Shown: positions 53,133-62,136 of the stretch, piece by piece
How positions within the stretch are numbered: the first letter of the stretch is position 1
Layout of the letters: each line of letters starts with the position of its first letter
Assembly: GCA_040752515.1 (NCBI GenBank)
Contig: JBFMGQ010000010.1
Span: 1 to 64,000 of the forward strand
Direction: 5' to 3'
DNA length: 64,000 bases
From: Tenuifilum sp040752515
GTDB lineage: Bacteria > Bacteroidota > Bacteroidia > Bacteroidales > Tenuifilaceae
The notes under the pieces: model-generated
The model's input: the letters and a program-made list of their open reading frames with translations, nothing else
Databases searched by the model: none
Told to the model about the DNA's origin: nothing
Made by a program: the position numbers and the translations under genes

Positions 53133-53930
53133 ATGAAAAAGCTATTCACACTAGTAGCAGTATTGGGAGTGCTCTCGTTTGGAGCATCAACCTTAGTAAG
53201 TGCACAGGACGAAACTGCAGCTAAACCTGACTCTGCAATGGTTCAGCAGCAAGCAAGTCAGGCTTCTACCCCTGCAGCTCAAGCCGAAGAAGGGCAATCG
53301 TTGCACAAAGTAATTAAACAAAAGTTTATTGAGGGTGGTGCAGGATTTATGGCATCCATTCTTTTAACTTTGATTTTTGGTTTAGCAGTTGTAATTGAGC
53401 GTATTATTTACCTCAACCTTGCAACAACTAACACTAAGAAACTTCTCAAGGACATCGAGGATGCCTTACAAAATGGTGGCGTTGAGGCTGCTAAGGAAGT
53501 ATGCCGCAACACCCGTGGCCCTGTAGCCAGCATTTTCTATCAAGGCCTCGACCGCGTACATGAAGGTATCGAAGTAGTTGAAAAATCAATTGCTACCTAC
53601 GGTTCTGTTCAAATGGGTCAACTTGAAAGCGGTTTAACCTGGATTGCACTTTTCATTGCTCTTGCTCCTATGTTAGGGTTTATGGGTACTGTAATCGGTA
53701 TGATTGGTGCATTCGACGCCATCCAGGCTGCTGGCGATATTTCTCCGGCACTCGTAGCAGGTGGTATTAAAATCGCTCTTATCACCACAGTATTCGGTCT
53801 TATCGTTGCTATTATTCTTCAGATCTTCTACAACTACCTTCTTTCAAAGATCGATGCAATCACCAACGATATGGAAGACGCTTCCATTAGCTTACTCGAT
53901 TTACTTGTAAAGTTTAACCTGAAAAACTAG
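53133..53930 (+). CDS. exbB: MotA/TolQ/ExbB-type proton channel protein
   Basis: A 265-residue inner-membrane protein. It has a signal peptide (about 1-24) and then a Gln/Ala/Ser-rich segment (about 25-55), an extra N-terminal part not found in plain ExbB. Three membrane helices follow, with the conserved LAPMLGFMGTVIGMIGAF stretch (about 180-198). With the two ExbD genes downstream it should form a proton channel that energises TonB or a related outer-membrane process. It heads a four-gene run. Confidence 0.9.
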   Translation: MKKLFTLVAVLGVLSFGASTLVSAQDETAAKPDSAMVQQQASQASTPAAQAEEGQSLHKVIKQKFIEGGAGFMASILLTLIFGLAVVIERIIYLNLATTNTKKLLKDIEDALQNGGVEAAKEVCRNTRGPVASIFYQGLDRVHEGIEVVEKSIATYGSVQMGQLESGLTWIALFIALAPMLGFMGTVIGMIGAFDAIQAAGDISPALVAGGIKIALITTVFGLIVAIILQIFYNYLLSKIDAITNDMEDASISLLDLLVKFNLKN

Positions 53931-53936
53931 TTAATA

Positions 53937-54365
53937 ATGTCCGACACATTAATTTCAAAAATACTGAAAGTGTTGACATGGCTAATGATGGGTGTTTCAG
54001 TAGTGTTGACAGTGCTTTTTTACACTAACAACATTACCGAAGGTCCATTTCTTGTTTGGGCTTATATACTGTTTGCCATTGCTGCATTTTTTGCATTGGC
54101 ATTCCCGGTATACTTCTTCATTTCAAACCCTAAAAAAGCCATCAAAGCACTTGTTGGGATAGGCGCTATGGCAGTTGTGTTGCTAATCGGATATTTACTA
54201 TCTGATGCAACTCCAATTGTTGCGGCTCAGAACATCCCCGACTTTTCTGACCCTATGGTGTTGGTTCTGACTGACACAGGTTTAATTGCAACCTATATAC
54301 TCTTTGGTGTATCTTTCCTATTGCTTTTATACACCGGAGCTAGGAGTGCTTTTCGTAAAAAGTAG
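53937..54365 (+). CDS. Small multi-pass membrane protein of the ExbBD operon
   Basis: A 142-residue protein with four hydrophobic helices and no motif I recognise. It starts 6 bp after exbB and is followed by exbD, so it is part of the same transcript. Its place between ExbB and ExbD suggests an accessory channel subunit (inference). Confidence 0.7.
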   Translation: MSDTLISKILKVLTWLMMGVSVVLTVLFYTNNITEGPFLVWAYILFAIAAFFALAFPVYFFISNPKKAIKALVGIGAMAVVLLIGYLLSDATPIVAAQNIPDFSDPMVLVLTDTGLIATYILFGVSFLLLLYTGARSAFRKK

Positions 54366-54408
54366 TAGTATCGGTTATTAGAAACTGGAAACACTAAAAA
54401 CTAATCAA

Positions 54409-54981
54409 ATGCCAAGAAAAGTTCCAGAAATCAACGCAAGTTCTACGGCCGATATAGCATTCCTTCTCTTGAGTTTTTTCCTCATGGTTACTACCATGAA
54501 TGTTGATTCCGGTTTGCCACGCATGTTGCCACCTATGCCTCAGGGTGATCAGAAAACTGATGTTGAGGTTAAGCGCAGAAATATTTTCACTGTGCTTATT
54601 AACAAGAGCGACAAGTTATTGGTTCGTGGTGAGCCAATGGATGTATCCCTGCTTAAGGAAAAAACCAAAGAATTTATTGTTAACCCCAATAACGATCCGA
54701 ATATGTCCGAAAGCAAGGAGGAGAATATTCCCTTAATCGGACCCTATAAGGTTTCAACGGGGGTTGTATCGTTGCAAAACGACCGTGGAACATCCTATAA
54801 GATGTACATGATTGTACAAAATGAGCTGGTTGCTGCTTACAATGAGTTGCGCAATGAGTTGTCGATGGCTAAATTCGGCAAACCCTATGCAAAACTCGAA
54901 AAAGATGAGCAGGATGCCATTGCTAAGGCTATTCCACTGAAAATCTCAGAGGCTGAACCTAAAAACGTTGGAGGAAAGTAA
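54409..54981 (+). CDS. exbD: ExbD/TolR-family protein
   Basis: A 190-residue single-pass protein. The N-terminus has INASSTADIAFLLLSFFLMVTTM: the membrane helix with the conserved aspartate (D17) that carries protons. The periplasmic rest is longer than in E. coli ExbD. Starts 43 bp after the preceding gene; a second ExbD follows after 2 bp. Confidence 0.9.
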   Translation: MPRKVPEINASSTADIAFLLLSFFLMVTTMNVDSGLPRMLPPMPQGDQKTDVEVKRRNIFTVLINKSDKLLVRGEPMDVSLLKEKTKEFIVNPNNDPNMSESKEENIPLIGPYKVSTGVVSLQNDRGTSYKMYMIVQNELVAAYNELRNELSMAKFGKPYAKLEKDEQDAIAKAIPLKISEAEPKNVGGK

Positions 54982-54983
54982 GT

Positions 54984-55454
54984 ATGGCAACATTTTCACG
55001 TAAAGGGAAAGGCGAAATGCCTGCTATTTCTACAGCTTCACTTCCCGATATCGTTTTCATGACACTTTTCTTCTTCATGGTGTCTACTTCTTTCCGCGAA
55101 ACTAGTTTATTGGTTAAGATTAAAGCACCTGAAGCAACTGAAGTGGATAAGCTGAAGAAAAAAACGCTTGTTTCCTACGTTTACATCGGCACACCACTTC
55201 CGGCCTACCAGGCAATTTTTGGTACAGAACCTCGTATTCAGCTCAATGATAGCTTCAAGTCTCTTGATGACATTCGTGACTTCATTGCTTCTGAACGTGA
55301 GGCTCTAGCCGAAGGTGAAAGGCCCTTGCTCACCACTGCTCTTAAAATTGATGAAGATACCCGCATGGGTATTGTTACCGACGTTAAGCAGGAGTTACGT
55401 AAGGCAAGCGCACTAAAGATTACTTACATTTCGAGAAAGAAGGTTAAAAAGTAA
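54984..55454 (+). CDS. exbD: Second ExbD/TolR-family protein
   Basis: A 156-residue single-pass protein with STASLPDIVFMTLFFFMV at the N-terminus, including the conserved aspartate in the membrane helix. It differs clearly from the first ExbD, so the channel probably contains two ExbD types, an arrangement common in Bacteroidota. A terminator follows. Confidence 0.9.
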   Translation: MATFSRKGKGEMPAISTASLPDIVFMTLFFFMVSTSFRETSLLVKIKAPEATEVDKLKKKTLVSYVYIGTPLPAYQAIFGTEPRIQLNDSFKSLDDIRDFIASEREALAEGERPLLTTALKIDEDTRMGIVTDVKQELRKASALKITYISRKKVKK

Positions 55455-55470
55455 TTCTTTGTATACTTTT

Positions 55471-55505
55471 AAAAAGAAGGGGGAGTTTTTCCCCCTTTTT
55501 TTTTC
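55471..55505 (+). terminator. Terminator of the ExbBD operon
   Basis: AAGGGGG (55477-55483) pairs with CCCCCTT (55491-55497) around a T-rich loop, followed by a T-run. Confidence 0.8.
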
Positions 55506-55590
55506 AACGAAAATTATTCTAAAAATTAAAAGGCATTCCTTTTTTACCGGCATTTCTATCATTCATTCCCATTTCTAAACTTTATTATTG

Positions 55591-55598
55591 TAGTTTTG
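55591..55598 (+). promoter_or_regulatory. Promoter -7 box of the alkaline phosphatase gene
   Basis: TAGTTTTG fits TAnnTTTG and lies about 43 bp before the ATG at 55642. Confidence 0.45.
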
Positions 55599-55641
55599 TT
55601 ATCAAAATAATAGATAAATTGATTTTTTTTAGGAGAATATT

Positions 55642-57045
55642 ATGAAAGCACGAAATTTACTGATTGTTTTACTTGCTGTAATACTTTCATCCTGTGGAAT
55701 GCAGGAGCAAAAGGCAAAGTACGTGTTCTTTTTTATTGGCGATGGGATGGGTGTTTCACACCTTACGCTTGCTAAACTTTATGCCGATAGCGTTTTGAAC
55801 GACAGCACAGCAGTGGCATTTACCCGTTTCCCTGTATCCTCGTTTTCTACAACCTATGCACACAATAGGTACATTACCTGTTCAGCCGCTGCAGGCACAG
55901 CACTATCAACCGGTACTAAGACATCCATTAATACCATAGGTTTAACCTTTGACCGCACCGATACCCTTTACAGTATTGCTAAAAAATTTAAAGAAGCCGG
56001 TCGCAAGGTAGCAATACTAACCAGCGTTAGCATTGATCATGCTACACCCGCAGCATTTTACGCCCACGTTGGTTCACGTGGAAGTTACTACGATATCGCA
56101 AAGCAATTGTTTAAATCCAACTACGATTTCTTTGCTTCAGGCGGGTTTCTTGAGCCCTATGGCTCAAAAGCTGATTCCAATGCGGTAAGTATTTACGAGT
56201 TAGGCAAGCTACAAGGCTATAGGTTCACCTCAACGTTCTCTGGTATCGATTCACTGGTTAAAGCAGGTACAGGTTCAATTATTTACTCGGCTCCGAGTCC
56301 TGCCTCAAGCAGTACCCTGCAGTATGAAATCGATCGTACTGATGCTGATGTTAGCCTAGCCGATATTACCCGAAAAGCCATTGAGGTTGTGGATAATCCC
56401 AATGGATTTTTCATGATGGTTGAAGGAGGTAAAATCGATTGGGCAGCCCACGATAATGATGCTGCAACGGTTATTCACGATGTGCTTGCTTTTGCCCGTG
56501 CTATTGATGTAGCGCTGGAGTTTTACAAAAAGCACCCCAACGAAACCCTAATTATAGTTACTGCCGACCATGAAACAGGCGGACTCTCCATTGGAAACAG
56601 GGAGAATAAATACGATGTACATATCAATTTACTCAAATACCAAAAGGTATCGAAGGAGCGGTTGCACAAGCTTATTTCGGAATTTAAGGAAAATAACCCT
56701 AAGGCAAAATTTGATGATTTGCTCAAACTTCTTGCCGATAAAACTGGACTCTCAAAGGATATTGAACTATCTGATAGCGACATTAAAATGCTTAAAGAAG
56801 CATACAATACTGCCTTTAAGAATGTAAAATCTGCCGAAAAAACCACCTATAGCGAAACCGATCCTATTTCTAAAGTGGCCATTCAGCTAATTAACTCAAA
56901 GGCTGCAGTAGGTTGGACATCAGGCTCTCATACCGGCCAACCCGTACCGGTATTTGCCATTGGTAGAGGGCAGGAACTTTTTATACCCTTACTTGACAAT
57001 ACAGATATCCCTAAAAATATTCTGCAATCGGCTTTAAATAAGTAA
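55642..57045 (+). CDS. Alkaline phosphatase lipoprotein
   Basis: A 467-residue PhoA-family enzyme. The N-terminus ends in the lipobox LSSC, so it is lipidated and exported. Metal-binding motifs are FFIGDGMGVSH near residue 33, MMVEGGKIDWAAHDND, VTADHETGG and a late GSHTGQPVPVFA histidine. The nucleophile serine lies in TCSAAAGTALSTG, where Cys replaces the usual Asp before Ser. The protein should release phosphate from organic esters outside the inner membrane. Confidence 0.9.
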   Translation: MKARNLLIVLLAVILSSCGMQEQKAKYVFFFIGDGMGVSHLTLAKLYADSVLNDSTAVAFTRFPVSSFSTTYAHNRYITCSAAAGTALSTGTKTSINTIGLTFDRTDTLYSIAKKFKEAGRKVAILTSVSIDHATPAAFYAHVGSRGSYYDIAKQLFKSNYDFFASGGFLEPYGSKADSNAVSIYELGKLQGYRFTSTFSGIDSLVKAGTGSIIYSAPSPASSSTLQYEIDRTDADVSLADITRKAIEVVDNPNGFFMMVEGGKIDWAAHDNDAATVIHDVLAFARAIDVALEFYKKHPNETLIIVTADHETGGLSIGNRENKYDVHINLLKYQKVSKERLHKLISEFKENNPKAKFDDLLKLLADKTGLSKDIELSDSDIKMLKEAYNTAFKNVKSAEKTTYSETDPISKVAIQLINSKAAVGWTSGSHTGQPVPVFAIGRGQELFIPLLDNTDIPKNILQSALNK

Positions 57046-57070
57046 ATCTAAAATACCATTTATTAAATTA

Positions 57071-57115
57071 AGGGTGACTTAAGCAAGTGCTAAGCACCCT
57101 TTCTTCTTTTTTTTT
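57071..57115 (+). terminator. Terminator of the alkaline phosphatase gene
   Basis: AGGGTG(A)CTTA pairs with TAAGCACCCT with one bulged A around a 9-base loop; a T-rich tail follows. Confidence 0.65.
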
Positions 57116-57267
57116 GATTAAAGTTCATTTTTAAATGTTAGCAAGATGTTATTGTTTGATAAACTATAGTTTAAATATGATAGCCGAGCTCTAAAATTTG
57201 AACAAAAAACTCTTGATATTAAAAATTTGCCGTAACTTTATTCAATAACTTTTAATAATTGGATAGT

Positions 57268-58902
57268 ATGAAAAAGGTATATTCACTTTTGGCCTTACTA
57301 ATTAGTGCCAACATTTACGCACAGGATATTCAAAAGGGCAATCGGATTCCCTCAACCTATGACAGGAGTTCAATTACAGTTTTTTACATGAAATTTCCCG
57401 GGGAGAATCACGCCTCTGATATTGAGGCAAAATTCCCAAAGATTAGGTTAACCGATAAGTATTACGACAACAGCCTCGATTACATGGTATTTGATGCACC
57501 GTTCACTCGTGGCGATGCATCGGTTGTGCCAACCAAGGCCATCGAGAGCTTCCTTATGCAGAAGGGAGTCTCAAAGTCAATTGTAAGTAAATGGTACAAC
57601 CGTAAGGATGATGGCACCATGGATCTTGACCTCATCTTCGATAGGGGTACATTCAATGCCACCGATGCGCAGTACATTAAAGCCCAGGCTACAAAACGTG
57701 GCGAAAATATACTGAAGGATTACGGGAATCGCCTTATTGAGAAGAGCTACATTCTTGTTCTCGATTACCAAAATGTTCTAAATATGAGGGAAGCCAAGGT
57801 TGAAAAAATGAAGGGATGGAAGGCAACGGTTAACGGATATCTTTACAAGGTAAAATACAACGAAGAAACCCAGAATGCCCTCTACGATTGCTGGATCTAT
57901 CCCGAGGATTCACCTGAGGTCCGTAATGAAAAAATAAAGAAATTCCAAGAGCTGAATATTCCAATAGAGTTTGTAACTCAAACCGTTGTATATGTTACTG
58001 CTTCACAGCCAACCGAGGATACTCAGTTAGGAAAATTAATAAAGCAAAAAACCGAGGAACAACTACTTGAGGAGTTAGTCCAAAAAGGTTACGATGAGTC
58101 TTTGTACTTCCTCGAAATGAAGCATGAAGATTTCATGGTTAAAACAACCATTCACCAAGTAAGTCCAATCCGTGCCAAAATTGGCTTAAAGGAAGGCTTA
58201 AAATGCGATAATCGATACTTTGCCTATGAGTATGTGTATAACGAAAAGACCAACAGTGCCGAACCTCGCTTCCGTGGAGTAATTCGTGCAACAAGTAAAA
58301 TAGTTGATAACCGACAGGTTGCCAAAGGCGATATGCCTACCTCGCAGTTTTACCAAACGGCAGGCCGTAAGCTCCGTGAAGGATACCTTATTCGCCAGCA
58401 AAACGACCTTGGTTTAGAGCTGCTGCTTGGTTATGAGGCCGGTGAAGTAGGTGGGGTTTATGGACGAATTGATGCCCGCATGGGACGATATGTTGGCATT
58501 AAAGCCTTGTTTGTTTACGTTGAGGGTGGTGTTCAGGCTAAGGATTATGACATTGGGTTTTCAACTTACGAAGGAATTGCTTTCTTGCACTACGGTGCTG
58601 GTTTAGCCAAGGGATTCATGCTAACGCGTAACCTCGAATTACGTCCCTATATAGGCTTAGGGCAGGAACAAGCCAGCCATTCCGATTTTGATTATGGTTC
58701 ACTGAAAGTTCTTTACCTGAAAGCCGGTGCAAATTTGGCACTAAATTTGAAACATAACATCCAGCTAATGGGAGGTATTGGTTCATACTCGTTTATTGGT
58801 AATGCCGAAAACGATAATGGTGATACCGGGTTAGTATGGGACGAAATATTCACCGACCGCAAAGGTGCAGCAACAATGTTTGGTATTAAATTTATGTTCT
58901 AA
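57268..58902 (+). CDS. Secreted protein with C-terminal outer-membrane barrel-like domain
   Basis: About 544 residues with a signal peptide (about 1-19, IYAQ). The N-terminal part (about 20-380) is a mixed alpha/beta region of unknown function; the last ~150 residues are glycine-rich amphipathic strands ending in an aromatic (IKFMF), as in outer-membrane barrels. The start at 57268 (MKKVYSLL) was chosen over a TTG at 57259. It is the first gene of a run of six secreted proteins on the same strand and may be their outer-membrane anchor (inference). Confidence 0.65.
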   Translation: MKKVYSLLALLISANIYAQDIQKGNRIPSTYDRSSITVFYMKFPGENHASDIEAKFPKIRLTDKYYDNSLDYMVFDAPFTRGDASVVPTKAIESFLMQKGVSKSIVSKWYNRKDDGTMDLDLIFDRGTFNATDAQYIKAQATKRGENILKDYGNRLIEKSYILVLDYQNVLNMREAKVEKMKGWKATVNGYLYKVKYNEETQNALYDCWIYPEDSPEVRNEKIKKFQELNIPIEFVTQTVVYVTASQPTEDTQLGKLIKQKTEEQLLEELVQKGYDESLYFLEMKHEDFMVKTTIHQVSPIRAKIGLKEGLKCDNRYFAYEYVYNEKTNSAEPRFRGVIRATSKIVDNRQVAKGDMPTSQFYQTAGRKLREGYLIRQQNDLGLELLLGYEAGEVGGVYGRIDARMGRYVGIKALFVYVEGGVQAKDYDIGFSTYEGIAFLHYGAGLAKGFMLTRNLELRPYIGLGQEQASHSDFDYGSLKVLYLKAGANLALNLKHNIQLMGGIGSYSFIGNAENDNGDTGLVWDEIFTDRKGAATMFGIKFMF

Positions 58903-58922
58903 CTTTAAAATAGTATAGGTGT

Positions 58923-59444
58923 ATGAGAAAAGTGTTATTAGGATTTACAGTTGCAGTGCTTGCTATGGTAATGGTATTACCAGCTAATGCACAAACCCGC
59001 AAGGAGCGGAAGATTTTATGGAATAGCCAGTATAACTATGAAATTGAACCTGTTGGTGTTGGACAGGATGGTACAAAAGTGTTTAAGGTTTGGGGTTACG
59101 GCAAGGATGTTGGCGCTGCGGTTATGAACGCAAAGGAAGCCGCGGTGGCTGCATGTATTTTTAAGGGTTTACCCGGAGGTGCAGGCTCGGCTCCAACTCC
59201 CCCCATTTGCTCCCAGCCCAATGCTGAACAAATCCATGCCGACTACTTCGAAAAGTTCTTTGAGGTAGGGGGTAAGTACCTCCAGTACATTGCGGTTACT
59301 AATGATGCCGATCCCTCTGGCGAGGATAGAATAAAGATGAAGAAGGGCTACAAAGTAGCAATCTACGTTCAGGTTATGTATGATGCCCTTCGTAAACAGC
59401 TCGAAGCCGATGGCATTGCTCGCCGTCTCGATTCCGGATTCTAA
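58923..59444 (+). CDS. Small secreted protein of unknown function
   Basis: A 173-residue exported protein with a signal peptide (about 1-24, ANAQ). The mature part contains KVWGYGKDVGAAVMNAKEAAVAACIF, a pattern also seen in proteins where a conserved AKxxA helix follows a beta-hairpin, as in LPP20-like domains. No other family is recognised. It starts 20 bp after the preceding gene and 14 bp before the next. Confidence 0.6.
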   Translation: MRKVLLGFTVAVLAMVMVLPANAQTRKERKILWNSQYNYEIEPVGVGQDGTKVFKVWGYGKDVGAAVMNAKEAAVAACIFKGLPGGAGSAPTPPICSQPNAEQIHADYFEKFFEVGGKYLQYIAVTNDADPSGEDRIKMKKGYKVAIYVQVMYDALRKQLEADGIARRLDSGF

Positions 59445-59458
59445 TACTTGAAGTAAAT

Positions 59459-60418
59459 ATGAAACGACTACTACTATCAATTTCGTTGCTTGCCCTGGCG
59501 GTTATAGCATTTGCTCAAGCCAAAAAGCCTATAATCATGGTTGTTCCCAGCGACCAGTACTGCATTAGCCGCGGGTACAAAATGGAGTTTAACAACCAGG
59601 GCATGAAGCAGGTTCTTCCTGACTACAAAACAGCGCTGCAAACCGATCCCGATTTACGCTTGGTAATAACCAAAATGGGTCAAATAATGGCCGATAGAGG
59701 TTTCCCTCTTAAGGATCTTGAGCAGGAACTCAAGAATCTTGAGCAGGAACGTGCAGAGGCGTCAATGCTGACTAGCTCATCGAGCGGTTCGGAGATGGCC
59801 GAAAGCCCAATCGATGCTTTAAAGCGTGTTGCTAAGGCCGATATCATTATGGATCTGGACTTTGAGGTTAAACGTCAAGGTCCGCAGAAGTATATAGTTT
59901 TTAACCTGAAAGGGCTCGATGCTTACACAGCCAAGCAGGTTTCCGGGGTTGCCGGTGCAGGTAATCCTTCCACTGCTGCTTCCCCAGAACTCCTCCTTGA
60001 GGAGGCTGTGCTTAGCCACATGGACAACTTCAACGCTGGTCTAATGCGCCATTTTGAAGATATGTTTGCCAATGGGCGTGAGGTTAAGGTTCAAATTAAG
60101 GTTTGGTCAAATTGGGGACAAAACCTTGAATCGGAATTCGGTAGCGATGGCAAAGAACTTTCCGAGTTAATTGAAGACTGGTTTGCCGATAACTGTGTTC
60201 AGGGGCGCTTTAGTCTTTCCGATGCAACCGAAAACTTTATGAAGTTTGAACAAGTGCGTATTCCCATGATGCGTACCGACGATAAAGGCCGACAACGTGC
60301 TGTTGATACCCGTTCATTTGTTAGCGACCTTCGTAAGTACCTCAATGGCTTAGGAGTTCCATCGAAACTTTACCTCAGAGGTTTGGGAGAGGCATGGTTA
60401 ATACTTGGCGAAAAGTAA
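59459..60418 (+). CDS. DUF6175-like secreted protein
   Basis: A 319-residue exported protein with a signal peptide (about 1-20, AFAQ). PIIMVVPSDQYCISRGYKM starts the mature part, and ADIIMDLDFEVKRQG lies near the middle; this resembles Bacteroidota proteins annotated DUF6175. Function unknown. Its last bases overlap a frame leading into the next gene, which I start at 60429. Confidence 0.65.
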   Translation: MKRLLLSISLLALAVIAFAQAKKPIIMVVPSDQYCISRGYKMEFNNQGMKQVLPDYKTALQTDPDLRLVITKMGQIMADRGFPLKDLEQELKNLEQERAEASMLTSSSSGSEMAESPIDALKRVAKADIIMDLDFEVKRQGPQKYIVFNLKGLDAYTAKQVSGVAGAGNPSTAASPELLLEEAVLSHMDNFNAGLMRHFEDMFANGREVKVQIKVWSNWGQNLESEFGSDGKELSELIEDWFADNCVQGRFSLSDATENFMKFEQVRIPMMRTDDKGRQRAVDTRSFVSDLRKYLNGLGVPSKLYLRGLGEAWLILGEK

Positions 60419-60428
60419 ATCTGATGTC

Positions 60429-61400
60429 ATGAAAAAAATAATTATTTTATGGGTTGCGTTCTTAGGTTTTGGATTAAACCTAAGCGCACAGAACAGCCAG
60501 GGTAAAACCGATGATCTTGGACGTATTGCCCTTGCGGCAATTGTTCCAGACCAGGCTACTGGCATTCCTCAAGAGGCAAGGCAAATGCTTGTAAATAAGA
60601 TGAGCCAAATTGCTACCCAAAATGGGTTAGGCGCTACTGCTGCTAACCCAAGGTTTTGCATTGTCCCTCTAGTAACTGTAATCAGCAAGGAAATTACACC
60701 AACTGCACCTCCCATGCAGGCTGTAAATCTTGATGTTACCTTCTACATTGTTGATGCAGCAAGCCAAAATATCTTCAGCCAAACCAATATTGCTGTCAAA
60801 GGTGTTGGACAAACCGAAGAAAAGGCTTACATCCAAGCGCTAAAAAATATCAACGTGAAAGCAGGGCAGTTCAAAGGGTTTATTGAAAAGGGAAAGGAAA
60901 AGATTGTAGAATACTACAACTCCCAGTGCGATGTTGTTCTAAAGGGAGCGCAAGCCCTTGCGGGACAGAAAAAGTATGAGGAAGCGCTTTTCGTTCTCCT
61001 ATCGGTACCCGATGTTTGCCGTGAATGCTTTGATAAGAGTATGGATCTCTCGGTTGAGATTTATAAGCAGTATGCTAATTACAAGTGTACCGAGTATATG
61101 GCCGGAGCTAAGGCTGCATGGGCTAACATGAATGCCGATAAGGCTGCCGAGTACCTCGGAAAAATCACCCCCGACATGGAGTGCTATGCCGATGCCGTTC
61201 GCCTTACCGATGAAATTACCCAGAAAATGCTGGCCGATGGTGCTAACGTTTGGAACTTCAAAATGAAACAGTACGACGATTCCATTGAAAAAGATAAGAT
61301 GATGATACAGGCTGGCAAGGAAATTGCTGTATCATGGGCATACTGGGGTGCCGCTCCTTATTTCAATTGGGATTGGAGTTGGCTTTACCAGCAAAAATAA
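60429..61400 (+). CDS. Secreted protein, CsgG/LpoB-like N-terminus (tentative)
   Basis: About 323 residues, with a signal peptide (about 1-20, LSAQ). The region LGRIALAAIVPDQATGIPQEARQ followed by KMSQIATQNGL is built like the N-terminal part of CsgG- or LpoB-type outer-membrane proteins, but this is weak. The second half (about 165-320) is alpha-helical, cysteine-containing and TPR-like in rhythm. It lies in the secreted-protein run. Confidence 0.5.
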   Translation: MKKIIILWVAFLGFGLNLSAQNSQGKTDDLGRIALAAIVPDQATGIPQEARQMLVNKMSQIATQNGLGATAANPRFCIVPLVTVISKEITPTAPPMQAVNLDVTFYIVDAASQNIFSQTNIAVKGVGQTEEKAYIQALKNINVKAGQFKGFIEKGKEKIVEYYNSQCDVVLKGAQALAGQKKYEEALFVLLSVPDVCRECFDKSMDLSVEIYKQYANYKCTEYMAGAKAAWANMNADKAAEYLGKITPDMECYADAVRLTDEITQKMLADGANVWNFKMKQYDDSIEKDKMMIQAGKEIAVSWAYWGAAPYFNWDWSWLYQQK

Positions 61401-61451
61401 TTAATCCATAACATATTTAGTATTTGATTTTAAGTTTAACCAAAAAACAGA

Positions 61452-62033
61452 ATGACTATGAAAATGAGAAATTTATTAATGGTTGCCGGCATTTTCACCT
61501 TTGCTTTCATGCTGGCTAGTTGTGGTGGTTCAAAGAAGGCTGCAGACAGTTCTTTAGGAAAGGAAGTAAATGTTCCTTGCAACGACGATGAGTTCCACAC
61601 CGATGCCAAGTTCTTCCGTGGCACTGGTAATGGCATTAGCAGCGATTTGAGCACAGCTAAGAGTAAAGCTCGTATCGATGCACAAACCAACCTTTCACGT
61701 AGCATTAGCACTACTATGAAAGCCGTTGCCGACCGCTATGTTAACGAGCGTCAGGTTGGCGATGCCATGGAATTTGAACAGAAGTTTGAGCAGATGACCC
61801 GTGAAGTGATCAACCAGGAGTTGAATAATGTTGAGGTTGTTTGTACAAAAACTTTCCAAAAAGAAGGTCGTTACCAAGTGTTCAATGCTCTTCAGGTTCC
61901 AAAGGATCAGGTTCTGAACAACATTAAGGACCGTATTTCAAAGGATCAGAAGTTGCAGCTCGATTACGATAAGATGAAATTCGAGCAGGTATTTAACGAA
62001 GAAATGGATAAAATGGCCAAGGAACGCCCGTAA
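61452..62033 (+). CDS. LPP20-like lipoprotein
   Basis: A 193-residue lipoprotein with lipobox LASC. The segment FFRGTGNGISSDLSTAKSKARIDAQTNLSRSIS is the LPP20 domain pattern (a GxG beta-turn followed by an Ala-rich helix). Anchored in the outer membrane or facing the periplasm; function unknown. A hairpin terminator follows. Confidence 0.75.
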   Translation: MTMKMRNLLMVAGIFTFAFMLASCGGSKKAADSSLGKEVNVPCNDDEFHTDAKFFRGTGNGISSDLSTAKSKARIDAQTNLSRSISTTMKAVADRYVNERQVGDAMEFEQKFEQMTREVINQELNNVEVVCTKTFQKEGRYQVFNALQVPKDQVLNNIKDRISKDQKLQLDYDKMKFEQVFNEEMDKMAKERP

Positions 62034-62051
62034 TATTCCAATTCAATTGCT

Positions 62052-62084
62052 ACAGCAGCCCCAGCTCATGGGGTTGCTGTTTTT
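62052..62084 (+). terminator. Terminator after the LPP20-like lipoprotein gene
   Basis: ACAGCAGCCCCA (62052-62063) pairs with TGGGGTTGCTGT (62069-62080) with one G-T pair around GCTCA, followed by T residues. Confidence 0.8.
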
Positions 62085-62136
62085 GTAAAAATTATTTTAC
62101 TTGCCAATCCCCTTTTGGGGTAAAAAACATAAGTGT

